A stretch of DNA of 64,000 bases from Brachionus plicatilis (lineage: Eukaryota > Rotifera > Eurotatoria > Ploima > Brachionidae). Shown in pieces: positions 40,701 to 51,164 of the stretch (position 1 is its first letter; every line of letters begins with the position of its first letter). The translations under genes and the position numbers were made by a program. The stretch spans positions 185,080 through 249,079 of the forward strand of contig QEOQ01000212.1 in assembly GCA_010279815.1 (NCBI GenBank), read 5' to 3'. The notes below the pieces were generated by a model. That model worked only from the letters and a program-made list of their open reading frames with translations. It was not told the origin of the DNA and made no database searches.

Positions 40701-43692
40701 CTTAAATAATTTTTATTTGGAAAAAAAATAAAATTAAACATGGTTGTGTTGAGTTTAGGAAATAAAAAAAAAAATTTTTGTATTTTTATAACTTTATTTA
40801 ATGAATTTAGGTCTGTTTTTATCGTGTGTTGCAATTTTTGTACATTGGTAGTTAAAGGGTTAACTTAAATTTTATACGTTTAAGTTTCAACTTAAATTAA
40901 CTTAAATTTAATTTAAAACATTTTATTACTAGAAATTTTTACTAAATTAATTAATTTTAATCTTTATTTTGCTGAAAGAAGGGTGTTCTACCTTCAAGCA
41001 GCTGACGTAAAGTCATTCAATTTTGTAAATAAATAAATAACTTAAATATTGTTTCATTCAAAAAATGACTGATGATTTATTAATTTAATTTTTTCATTTT
41101 TCGGTTATTTAATTCGATTAATGAATCCGATGTTGGCTACTGAATAAAAAAATTAAATTTTTAAAAATTCCTTTAACTTAATAAGTTATTTAAAAAAAAT
41201 TATTCCCCAACAACACCAATCTGTTCCAGCTTCTCATTCTACCAGGTTTTGATTATAAATCACACAATAAAAATAATAATAATTATTTAATTGAAGGAGA
41301 ACCTCAGGCCACACAGAATCGAACCAGGTCCTTCTTTTCAGCCGAGCAATTGAATTGGATTAATTTATAAACCATATAGAAATAATTGAATTTCCTCTGG
41401 AACATCTGTCAATTTTTACCAGACTTGTTCACATCTTGTCAATTTTTACCGAGAAAACAAGTCTGATTTTTACTCAAAGCTAGCATAGATGTAGAAGAGC
41501 TGAACATTGTGTATATTTCTATCAATTTATGTCACTGTCAATTTATAAAATGTTTTATTTTTACTTGGCAAATAATAAAATTCCAGAGAAAATAAATTGT
41601 ATAATCACACAATGCCGCCCGAGTGCTTTCTTTTGGGCATAGTTAAGAATTTATAAAGTGCTCTTTTGGCATGAGATGTTCTTTTTGAAAAGCTTAGTTC
41701 AAGTTTTGCTTGAAAAGTATTGGGAAGATTTTTCAATAAAAAATTTGATAAATTAAATTATTAATGAAGTGTTTTGTTTAATTTTTGTAAAATTAAAATT
41801 TTAACAAATTTCTTTATAAATGAAAATAAATTTTTGCGGAGAAAAAATTAAAACTTTGAAATAACTTTTGCTAATAACATTAAAAAGTAGTAATTTTAAT
41901 CTTTTTTCGAATTAATAAAATGCCTGGTAAAAGAAAAAAGGAAGATTTTATTGTTTACAAAATGACCATTTTACAAATTGACAGTGACATATAAAGCTTT
42001 CATTACATTTGAAAAAGTCATATTTTTTGAGGTAAATGTTTTTTTTTCCTCGAGCACAGATTTGGTCAAAAGACAATATATTTGTAGAGAAATTAAATTT
42101 CACATTTTCAAAATAATTAAAATTAAATTTTGATTTTCAAACTAAAAAATATTTTGAAGAAATTGAAAAAAAAATTATTCAATTTTTGATCAACTTGTTC
42201 TGTTCACTTAAAAAATTTTTCGTAAAATTTTATTTTTTAATGTTTTGAAAAGAAAAATTTTTTTTTCAATTTTTTTAAAAAACGAACAAAAATTATTTAA
42301 TTAAAATCAAAAATTATTTAAAATTCCGAAAATTTGTTATTTTCTTAAATTAAGTTATAGTTTTTGATACTACGAAAAACATTTAATTATTTTATTTTCT
42401 AACAAATAAAATTTAAAAAAAATTTTTTCATAGAGATTGGGAAAATCGAACAACCCCAAAGTGACCAAAAAATCCATAGTGCCTTTTGCAAACAAGATCC
42501 CTTACATGTGTCAGCTGCAAAAATATTACGAGTCCGATACAACAATATTCTTGCTCATCGAATACTTTGAACACGGCCTTTTGTACAATCACTTGCATTT
42601 TTTTCACCAAAACCCGGAGAACTTTTTCAAAGATTTAAAAAACATTAAAAAACTCACTCGCCAAGAATCAAACGAAACTATCCGCGAGAATTCACTACAC
42701 CGCCGCAATTCACTCTCAACCATCCACATAAGCTACTCCTCAAATCAGTTAGCTGGTCCAAAGCGCAGAACTCAGTCGGAAATGCATGAGCGCAAAACCA
42801 TCTACAGGCTGGAAAGTTTCAGCGAAAATCAGCTCACCGAAGTCAATTTGCCAGATTTTAAACTAAATGAAGTAACATCTTCCGAGTCAATTTCTTCATC
42901 TTCCTCATTGTCTGATACAGAGACCAAGACCGAGCCGGACAGTGTTGTTATTTCGGTAAAAAATGAAAATAAAAAAATGAGTAAAATCAAAGATTTTTTA
43001 AAACTAAAATCAGACAACAAGAAATCGGTCATTTTTTTCAAAGCTAATAATCTTGACCAGGACAATCAGAACCAAATATCAAAAAGTGACAGTCAAAGTA
43101 GCCATGATGAAAAAACAAATTCTTTATCTAGTTTGTACTCAAAGCAAGTTAAAGTTTGGCTAGCCCAGCTGATAATCGCAGTTAAAAATCTGCACAAAAT
43201 GGGACTTGTACTTAAAGACTTGAACTGGAGGAATCTTTTGCTGGACAAAAATGGAACACTTCTATTGACTTATTTTAGCAATTGGAATCTGGTGGAGAGA
43301 AAATTGAGCTCTAGCGCCTTGGATGAGATGTACGTGGCTCCGGAATTAAATGGACTGGTAAACTATGAAGTTAGTGAAGTGTGCGATTGGTGGTCTGTTG
43401 GTGTTATAGCTTATGAAATGTTAACGCTTAGAAAATTTACAGATATTCATTCTGTTAGTCAGATTTATGTCGAGAAGATAATTTTTGGTGAAAATTTTAA
43501 AAACAAAAAAGGACAATTTTTTATTAAACAAGTGAATTTTGAATTAAAAAAGATTTTTTTTTAAATCTTCCATTTTAGATGCTGAGACTTAATCCCAATG
43601 AAAGATTAAACATCGAACAAATTGAGTGTCATTCTTTTTTTAAAAATGTCGACTGGGTCAATTTAGAAAATTCGTTTTGGACCAAAAATTGA
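37748..43692 (+). CDS. RPS6KC1: RPS6KC1-like PX-domain pseudokinase
   Basis: Five exons, 37748-37921, 38033-38302, 38349-38987, 42434-43531 and 43579-43692; all phases agree, giving 764 residues. An N-terminal PX domain has VVVWKRFRDFKELY and the phosphoinositide-pocket stretch FPDFPKAKF. A Ser-rich middle follows, and then a protein-kinase fold starting YRVLNYNCFLLQTRF. The catalytic loop reads LKDLNWRNLLLD, so Asp and Asn remain, but the metal-binding DFG is replaced in LTYFSNW, exactly as I recall for RPS6KC1. CDWWSVGVIAYEMLT and the C-terminal FFKNVDWV match too. A pseudokinase linked to endosomal phosphoinositide and sphingosine-kinase biology is the family role. Intron 3 is 3446 bp and holds transposon debris; the others are 46-111 bp. 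Confidence 0.88.
39954..40480 (-). pseudogene. piggyBac-like transposase remnant
   Basis: A minus-strand ORF of 144 codons, extendable upstream through DFPDYGSDIED, an acidic piggyBac-like N-terminal stretch. The C-terminal part has RRSKKYSIRIIYYLF and SNSWIIYK, then GRPKSD, and the cysteine-rich tail CKLCQ...CSKCEVMLCF...CFYKFH. These match the end of piggyBac (DDE_Tnp_1_7) transposases. The catalytic core between them is missing. The terminus with TTAA at 40859-40863 belongs with it. Confidence 0.8.
40826..40863 (-). mobile_element. piggyBac-type terminus with TTAA
   Basis: On the minus strand the sequence reads TTAA then CCCTTTAACTACCAATGTAC, matching the piggyBac terminal repeat pattern and its TTAA target. 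The opposite terminus is not recognisable; a sequence with partial similarity (ACATTGGTTTAAAACCCATTAA) lies near 39837-39858 in the same orientation. Confidence 0.75.
41265..41385 (-). mobile_element. tRNA-derived SINE fragment
   Basis: On the minus strand a tRNA-like 3' half has GCTCGGCTGAAAAG and a good RNA polymerase III B box GGTTCGATTC (41316-41325). Next come GGCCTGAGGTTCTCC and a tail of ATT repeats (41269-41287). The A box is missing or lost, so it is 5' truncated or decayed. The ATT tail resembles those of the LINE ends at 53.6 and 60.1 kb. Confidence 0.55.
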
Positions 43693-43857
43693 ATTTTAGT
43701 CTTAGTTTTTAATTATATATTTTGTGTATAAATTTTAAAAAAATTTAATGATAAATTTTTTTTATAATTTTTCTTTAGTTTTAGAATCAAGTTCTGTTCA
43801 AAAGTCATTGATTTTTTGTTCAAAAAAAGTGATTTGACTTGTATAAAGTACTGCTTC

Positions 43858-44008
43858 GCCATGATTACTCATCAATAAAATGATTTTACGTAGATTATCG
43901 TTTATTTACGAAAATTTTTTCAATATTTCGGTTTTTTGTGCAACCAAAAAACATTCGAAAGTAAACGATTATTTACGTAAAATCATGTCACTGATAAGTC
44001 ATCATGGC
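43858..44008. mobile_element. 151-bp MITE with 50-bp inverted arms
   Basis: The left arm GCCATGATTACTCATCA...AAAATGATTTTACGTA and right arm TACGTAAAATCATG...TCATCATGGC are inverse of one another over about 50 bp, around a short AT-rich centre. The clean symmetric ends suggest a miniature element. No clear target duplication was found. Confidence 0.65.
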
Positions 44009-44430
44009 ATGCAAATTTTAGTAATATCTAGTAAAAAATAGTGAAATAACCTCATGAAAGATAATTTAAATACGTTTAAAGATTTCAAAAAAAGACAGAA
44101 TTTTGAATTTTGGAATAAAAAAAAGCAATTTTAAAATTTTTTTTTTAAATTTTAAAATGAAACAACTTTTTTACTATGTGTCTAAAACTTGTCTGCAAAG
44201 CACTAAATGTATTAGCAAAATCATTAAAATTAAATTTCAGAGTTATTGCAGAGACTAAATTAGGGTGATACAGAGTTTGTATCAGCTAATACATTTTGTA
44301 GAACAATTTACCGTATTCCCTCGTTCGATATTGCAGCCTCAGAAACCGAAACACAACTTTGACGCAGGCAATAAACACCATCTCGCCCATGTTAAAACAT
44401 TCTTAACTTACACCGCATGCGTCAAAGTTA

Positions 44431-44677
44431 TGATTCGAGTCTTCGCCCACTTTGAAAGTAAAGATATTTAATTTAATGAAGCATTAACAATAGAGTTTCT
44501 GACAAAAAAATAAAAATTATTTTTTTGAATTTTACATTTGACCCAGCGCTGTAAATTGAAAACAAAGAAAAATTAGAAAAATGATTATTTTATTTTTTAT
44601 TTTTTGGAAAAATCTCAAGCTTAAATGCCGAACTAAATTTAAAAATCTTTACTTTCAACGTGGGCCAAGACTCGAAT
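44431..44677. repeat. Inverted repeat with arms of about 38 bp
   Basis: The arm ATTCGAGTCTTCGCCCACTT at 44433 and its inverse AAGTGGG-like TACTTTCAACGTGGGCCAAG near 44650 match with a few mismatches. The neighbouring words AACTTTGACGCAGG (near 44357) and GCATGCGTCAAAGTT (near 44416) are also inverse of one another, so the whole patch is a decayed foldback sequence. Confidence 0.5.
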
Positions 44678-45038
44678 TAATTGATAAAAAAGAGATGATG
44701 AAAAAATGAATTGATAAAAAATTAATTTGTCAAAATAGGCGGATAAAGCCTCTTGAAGTGTTAATATTTTTTTAAGAAAAATAAAAAAGTGTAAATATAA
44801 AAAAATATTTGCCATTCAGTCCCAATTTTTTCCACAGATTTAACATTAAATCAAGTAAACTTTGAATAATAGATTCAATTAGAAATAAAATATCTATCCT
44901 TATGTTAGGAAACCAAAAAGTATTGTATAACTTTGTTATCTCATTCATGTTTTTAACATATTCGATTTTCTCTTAAATAAAAATTAAATTTTATATTTAA
45001 ATCTAGGGTATTATATTTTTTAAAAATAATATTAAAAA

Positions 45039-45634
45039 ATGATATTTAAATACATTTTTTATACAATTTTTATTTTCAATCGGTTTTTGATTTCATATTG
45101 TTTATTGACTCCTTTAGTTCCAAGTGAGTCTTATACATATCAATTGACTGTGGATCCAACAAGACCTCAATTAATTAATTTGTACTGGAAATTAATAAAC
45201 AGCGATGAAATTCAATTTGAGTTTCACTGCCAAACAACTGGCTATGCTGCTCTAGGACTCTCTCCAGATGGTAATATGCCAAATAGTGATATTGTAATAG
45301 GATGGATCGATTCAAATGGACCTCGGTTATTAGTAATTAAATTTTTTTTTTTTAAATAAAATTATTTATTTTTTAAAAGGACACATTTGCCACACGAAAA
45401 TCATCACCTCTAAAAGATGCCCAGCAGGATTGGACTATGCTCGAAGCTAGAGAAGTAAATGGATTCACACTTTTAAAATTAAAACGAAAGTTAAATACTG
45501 GAGATACCAACGATATAGCTATTACTAATAAACCTACGTTTTTAATTTTTGCTTGGAACAATCAAGATCCGATTTCAGAAAGTTGGATATACCATGGACC
45601 AAATAAATTGTCTATTTACACTACCTTACTATAA
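45039..45634 (+). CDS. Small secreted DOMON-domain protein
   Basis: Two exons, 45039-45332 and 45380-45634, with a 47-bp intron, give 182 residues. A hydrophobic N-terminus (YIFYTIFIFNRFLISYCLL) looks like a signal peptide. It is followed by one DOMON domain with the hallmarks QFEFHCQTTGYAALGLSPDG, NSDIVIGWID and, at the end, FAWNNQDP and YHGPNKLSIY. DOMON domains bind haem or sugars and occur in dopamine beta-hydroxylase-like monooxygenases. Here the copper monooxygenase domains are absent, so no enzyme activity is implied. An AATAAA overlaps the stop codon (45634-45639). It is a complete gene as modelled and stands alone. Confidence 0.8.
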
Positions 45635-45798
45635 ATAAAACAAATTTTTTGTTTATCATTTAATTTTAATTTTTTTAATTTGTCAGGCTCAAATGAAAGT
45701 CAAAATTTTAATTCAATCAATTAAAATTTTTTTTTTATTTTAGTCATTTTTAGATTGAATCTAAAAAAATTTTTATAAAAATAAAGTTCATGCTTTTA

Positions 45799-45931
45799 CA
45801 GTGTTTAAAGTTAAACTGTATATAATTGTAAAACTTACGTTACGTAATATTACGTAAGCTTACATTTTCTGATGTAAAATTATGTAAAATAACGTAATCT
45901 TACCCATTATATAGTTTAACTTTAAACACTG
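45799..45931. mobile_element. 133-bp palindromic MITE flanked by TA
   Basis: Termini CAGTGTTTAAAGTTAAACT and its exact inverse are flanked by TA at 45797-45798 and 45932-45933. The centre contains ACGTAATATTACGTAAGC and related ACGTAA words. The Tc1/mariner-type end and target, with no coding capacity, mark it as a miniature non-autonomous element. Confidence 0.85.
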
Positions 45932-46094
45932 TATGTTAACCTTAAAAAAATTTTTATTTCATCTGCAGGGGAAATCATTAAACAACCCTATAAATGGCTA
46001 GATACAACGACTCAATCTACGGTGTTAGACTATTTTTATCACTTAAATAAATTTTCTTTATAAAAATGCTACATGCATATAAAATTTTTATATA

Positions 46095-46158
46095 CAGTAC
46101 TGACAAGACAAGTGGAATTTACGTAAAATTACGTAAATTCCAATTGTCGTGTCTTAAC
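46095..46158. repeat. Short hairpin with TTTACGTAA core
   Basis: GACAAGACAAGTGGAATTTA and the near inverse TAAATTCCAATTGTCGTGTC face each other around ACGTAAAATTACG. The left side is preceded by TACAGTAC, similar to the TA-CAGT ends of the nearby MITE. Probably a related, decayed element. Confidence 0.6.
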
Positions 46159-46290
46159 TTATAACTCTCTCTGAAATAAGAATTATTTCTAAAATTAAAG
46201 TGGACCTTTTTTAGCTTATTCTAAGATCCTTGGTTTGGAAAGAGAATTTGTTGATAATTAAATTGAAAAATTTTTTATCTTTACAAGTCG

Positions 46291-46313
46291 CGGAGGGGAC
46301 TACGTCCCCTCCG
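46291..46313. repeat. GC-rich perfect hairpin
   Basis: CGGAGGGGA and TCCCCTCCG are perfect inverse copies separated by CTACG, with CACCTCCCC next to it. This is a GC island in a region of over 80% AT. Confidence 0.6.
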
Positions 46314-46680
46314 CACCTCCCCTGCTTTATTGGTTTATCGGGTTTTAGTAGAGTTATTTATGTTTTTTTTAAACTTTTTTATTTAATAGCTAGCACGAAG
46401 AATACAAAAGGATAAAGGTATTATTCTTTCCTTTGAGTTTTATTTTGCTATCGTAAAATTCAGATATAAATTTTGCCAATTTTGTTCCCGTAGTGGGTTT
46501 TTAGACTAAGAAATTACAAACGTTAGTAGGCCTTGAATTGAATTGAATTCTTCTAATAGTTTATGAATTTTTTCATATTAGCGGGTAGTTTTCATTTCTG
46601 AATTAATGTAAATATTTGTATTAAGCCCAGTTTCTAAAGCTGACAAAAAGTGTTCATTGCCCGAAATACTAGATTTTCTT
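46314..46680. other. AT-rich spacer
   Basis: No coding or RNA signal is seen between the GC-rich hairpin and the first large foldback element. Confidence 0.5.
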
Positions 46681-46681
46681 G

Positions 46682-47536
46682 CTGAAAAAAAATGTATTGG
46701 TATTTTTTCAATGCAAGTTTTTCTTTTTTAAAATTTTGCACTCAGAAATCGATTTCTTTATTGATCAAATATAGATATTCATCTTTAAACTTAAATAAAA
46801 GTGATAAACATAGAAATCGAAGTAAAGTTCTTTTTTTCAGTGCAAAATAAACATAATCCGACCATATGAAAAAGTCAATTCCCATCTAGGGATGTAACGG
46901 GTGGTGATTATTTTCGTTTGAATAGAGGATGAAGAGTGTTCGTCGTCGTTGCATCAACTGCAAATTCTGAGGAAAATAGTTTTTTTTCTAGACAAATTGT
47001 TTTACTCAAAATATATTCAAAAATTGAAATTTTTTTAAAAATGTAAATTTTCATACAAAAATTCCAATACAAAATTTAATTCTTATTAAATGAATGAATG
47101 GAGGAACTTTAAAGGTGAAACAGAAAATTTTCCGTTTAACAAAAAATACAAAGAATTATTTTATTTTTTTAATTGAATTTAGTGAAATTTAGTGAATGCT
47201 TCTTGTTTTTTATCCTCATTTGATAAAGCATAATCACCAAGATAAAAAACATCTCGTTCTAGGATTTTCTGTGATTCTCCTTTTCTGTTTCCTCTTTTAG
47301 AATATTTTCCAGCTCATTTTAAAATTTTTTTATCCCTAGAAAGTCCCATTTTTTTATACCGTTAAAGCCCGGTCGGGTCAATTAGACCTGGCAATCATTT
47401 TTTTGATTTTTTGGCCAAAAATAAGAACATGAACAAAGATGAATATTTATATTTGATCAATAAAGAAATCGATTTCTGAGGGCAAAATTTTAAAAAAGAA
47501 AAACTTGCATTGAAAAAATACCAATACATTTTTTTA
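46682..47536. mobile_element. Foldback element with inverted arms of about 100 bp
   Basis: 46682-46788 (AAAAAATGTATTGGTATTTT... to ...ATATTCATCTTT) is repeated almost perfectly in inverse at 47438-47536. The 650-bp interior shows no ORF but includes GTTAAAGCCCGGTCGGGTCA near 47363, a motif repeated in variant form near 48855 and 62750. It is probably a non-autonomous DNA element. Confidence 0.7.
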
Positions 47537-47626
47537 TGGACTTTTTTTTAATCTTTAAAGCCAAATCTTTAAATTTAAAGAATGATCTGAACTCATTTTT
47601 AACTTATTTTTTTAAAATTAATTTGG

Positions 47627-48570
47627 TTTAATTTTTTGTATTTGAATTACAAAATGTATCCAATGTTGAAATAACATTGAAAAAGTACGATATTTCATAA
47701 ATTTTTTTCAGTTTCAAAGAAAAAATAATTTTAAGTTAACATTGCAAACATGAAAAACTTTGTTTTTTTTATAAATTCTGACTTTGAGTTCGTGATATGA
47801 TGATCTTTAAGAAAATATTTGTAGTTTAAAAAACTATCTAAGATCTGTTTGGCATTTATTTAAAATTGAGCATTCAATACATTGCATCAAACGAACTTCA
47901 ATTATCACTAAAGTAAAAGTTTTTAAAGAAAAAAAAAAGAAGTTTATGGGTCTAGTCGGTTAGGTGAACAATGGTTCATCTATTACTGGAACAATTTTTG
48001 TTCTCAGGTTTTTTGAACCATTAGTTAACCTAAACTAAAAATTGTTCTCCTAATATTAAAGTTTTTCACCTAATTTGACATTTGATCACCTTTATATGAG
48101 CAACAAAATAGATGAACTTATAGTTCACAAAACCCAAGAACAATTGTTTGCATAAAAGGTAAACTATGGTTTATGTATCCGACTAGACCAAGTTTTTCAA
48201 CGATTGAATATTAAGAAAAAACCTAAATAAATATTTTATCTTTTTTTTCTTTTTAATTATTTTTTATATTATTATATCTTATTTAACTTTATTTTTAATT
48301 TTTTTGTTTTACATATTTTTATTCTGAAGGTTGGTAGAGGTACAGATAAATAAGTAAATTATTTAAAAGTAAAATAAAGAATTTTCAATATTTTTTTCAA
48401 ATTTCTAAATAATTCAGGAATTTACTATTCTATTAAAAAAAGAAATATGAGTGCTTAAAATTATTTTTTATTTGAAACTGAAAAAAATATTTGAACATCG
48501 CACTTTTTCAATGTTTGATTTCAACATTGGATACATTTTATAATTCAAACACAAAAAATTAAACCATTTC
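47627..48570. mobile_element. Second foldback element with a nested MITE
   Basis: The arm at 47627-47712 (TTGGTTTAATTTTTTGTATT...) reappears in inverse at 48474-48570 with few mismatches. A smaller element (47949-48189) lies inside. There is no coding capacity. Confidence 0.7.
47949..48189. mobile_element. 241-bp MITE with GGTCTAGTCGG ends
   Basis: GGTCTAGTCGG at the left and CCGACTAGACC at the right are exact inverse copies. The inside is built from inverted GTGAACAATGG/GGTTCAC-type words, like the repeat at 1953-2253. No target duplication is evident. Confidence 0.7.
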
Positions 48571-49528
48571 TTTTCTAATTTTGAATTTTTTCCAACAATT
48601 TTTTTTTAAATGTAATTGATTAACCGCCTAATAAAAGCTTAAATTTTTCAAATTCAAGACAATTTGTAAAGTTTATATTTGTTTTAAAATTAATAAAAAA
48701 TGGAGGAAGAGTGCAAACCTCATATAAAAATCCTTTAACATAGCGATTCGCAAATTTTTTTTTCCTATCTTTTTAACATGGAAAAAAAAAAAGAAATTTT
48801 ATTTATAGTATGTTAATAACAAAAATTTTTAGAATTACAGATTTTTTTAATATTATTAAAGCCCCATTTGGTCAATTTGCCCGGACAATCATTTCTTTGA
48901 TTTTTTTCTTTTAACATTTTCAAGCCAAATCTTTAAATTTAAAAAATGAAAAAACAATTTTCTTATTTCGGAGTGGTAAAAGCAACAATTTGTTTTTGCA
49001 TAGCATTGTGAAGTTTTGTTCAAAAAGTTCAAGAAAAAAGTTCGTAATTGTAATTTTTCGATGAATGATAAAAATTTGCTCCTGTAAAATATGTAACAAT
49101 GTGTAACAAAAGTTGTTACACCAGGTAGCCTTGAAAATAAATTCTGAAAGTTTTCTTTTAATTAATCATCGACTTTTAAAATAAATCAAATTTAAGACAA
49201 TTTATTTGTCTTTGTAAAAAAAGAAGTTTTATTTGCAATATTTTAAAATTTTTGTAAGTGTTTAATTTAAAATTTCGAAATTTTTATTACAAAACCAACT
49301 TAACATTCTTTCAGTTTTTTTGGTTAATTGAATTTTTTTTTATTTGAGAAAGTCCAGAGCAATTATAATTTGGCAACGAACTCAATGTAGTTCAAGACAC
49401 TTGAAAAATAATTAAAGTTAAAGCTTGAACAAAATTACAATTTTTTACCTAATCAATGTTTTTTTTTTAAGGAACTGTTTTTTTTTTAATAAAAATAGTT
49501 AAAAATATTTGTACGTAAAATTTTTGTC
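48571..49528. other. AT-rich spacer
   Basis: No gene or clear element. A GGTCAATTTGCCCGGACAATC motif near 48872 repeats the one inside the 46.7-kb foldback element. Confidence 0.5.
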
Positions 49529-49995
49529 ACCCTCCTATTTTTTCATCCGGGCTTGGGACCGGCATACGGCATAGTTATGACGGCGTCTTCCCCTAAGAAG
49601 CACGTGGGACGTTCATCATAAACAGCGCCACTCATCCGAGCACTTTTAATTTGGCTGCGAACTCGGCTACTATTTAGACTAGCTTGGAACCACAAACCAA
49701 GCGACATTCTCAATTTAGAAAGAGAGAATGCCTTAACTTTAAAGCTTCCAAAGTTACGGCTATCCAAAGAGGGTCAGCTGTAAAACAAGTTCTCGCTCTG
49801 CTAAGATTCTATACTGGATGATGGTCAAGCCAGCGGCACCCTCATACGACAAGACTAGGACAAAGACCCGTAGATCTATGTACCCGTAATACAGCTCTTC
49901 TTTAGACTCGTAGAAGACCACATAGTGTGGCTGCCACCACCCTCCTCTTTTCTCATCCTGGGCTTGGGACCGGCTTACGGCAGAGTTATGGTGGC
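49529..49995 (-). mobile_element. GC-richer interspersed repeat with direct terminal repeats
   Basis: Stands out by its balanced base composition. About 57 bp at the left (CACCCTCCTATTTTTTCATC, then GGGCTTGGGACCGGC...) recur at the right (49938-49995) in the same orientation with some ten differences. A minus-strand ORF of 74 codons (49767-49543) ends VITMPYAGPKPG. Read on the minus strand, GCCGGTCCCAAGCCC...GAGGAGGGTG resembles the end of LINE coding sequences in other animals. It may be a LINE-derived or other retroelement scrap; the class is uncertain. Confidence 0.5.
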
Positions 49996-51164
49996 TTATA
50001 ATGTATTTTTAACAAAAGCTTTATTTTTTAAAATTGATTGAAACCATAAATTATTGATTCAAGTTTGAACATTTATACCTCATTTCTAATTTTTTAAAAT
50101 TAAAAATACTATAATTTGCTCCACAACAATCATTAAAAAACTGAAAAGTATTTTTTAAATATAGTGGAGAACCCTTCTATATTAACCTAATTAATAACCG
50201 GTCAGATGGGTAAGTCAAAATCTTGGGGCAATTTAGATGATTAAATTTCAAATTTTCTCGTCATAATTTGCTTAAATTTAAAATTTTTACAAAATTGGTC
50301 ACCCGGTTAAGCCAAGTAACAATACTATAATGACTTGAATTTATGCGAATATTTTTTTTTTTCTATAAGTTTTTTTTTTACTGATATAATTAATATTGTT
50401 TATATTCCAGAGTTGTTTAAAAGTCACAAGTCTCAAATCAAGTCCAAGTCCAGGCTTTAAAATTTTTAATACTGAAGAAAAAATTTTTGCTAAAATTGCA
50501 ACAAAATTCTGATATATGGCAAATCTATTGCATTAGACAACCCAAGAGTATATAAATTTTTTGACATGAAGCCTGATCTAGCAAATTTAAAAAAAAAGTC
50601 TGGACTTGGACTTTTTTTGGGACTTTTAAACAGCTCTGTTATATTCTATAAAAAATGTTTTTTATTCTACATATTTTTTTTCATTAATCAAAAGATTTTT
50701 CTTTCTTTTTTAAAAACTAAAACTAAAAAAATCTTCAGCCAACTACAAAAGCCTATTTTGAATCTTTTTTACCCAGATCGAAAAAAAAATTTTGTTGACC
50801 TTTAATTTTTGTCATGGAAAAACTTATTCTAAGCTAAAAATGGTTGAAATTTTTTTTTCGAGAATTATTTTTTATTTTTTTAAATTAAAGGAAACATATT
50901 TGTCCAATTAATAGGGAATTTCACGATGCCATTTTTTTGTTTCTCATTTTTTAAACAAATATGGAAAACTTTTAATTTAAATTCTCATTTAAATTTAAAA
51001 ATAAAGAAAAAAAGTCTAAATTTTTACAAATATTTAAAAAGATTAAATTTTTAATTTGACTGTGCTTTTTTGTTTCTTTCTAAAATTCAAATTTTAATCA
51101 CAAAATTAAAACATACATTCTAATTTAAATTTTTGTTTCTAAATTAAAAAATAAAAATTTTAGA
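49996..51164. other. AT-rich spacer
   Basis: Nothing supportable is seen. The open frame near 50566 is low-complexity Lys/Phe and looks accidental. Confidence 0.55.

Larger units (their letters stand above)
38988..42433 (+). other. Unusually long intron of the RPS6KC1-like gene
   Basis: The donor GTGAGT and acceptor TTTTCATAG are good, and joining keeps the reading frame across the kinase N-lobe. Apart from the piggyBac and SINE remnants listed separately it is AT-rich, with no further feature. Confidence 0.75.
43693..45038. other. AT-rich spacer with inverted repeats
   Basis: No gene is supported. It holds the inverted-repeat elements listed at 43858-44008 and 44431-44677. A more balanced patch at 44265-44470 gives an open frame by chance, with no recognisable protein. 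Confidence 0.6.

Noticed and set aside
44265..44471. 68-codon ORF in a less AT-rich patch
   Set aside because: It is made of inverted-repeat arms, and no protein family is recognisable.
50566..50805. 79-codon Lys/Phe-rich ORF
   Set aside because: Low-complexity translation of AT-rich DNA without domain or splice support.
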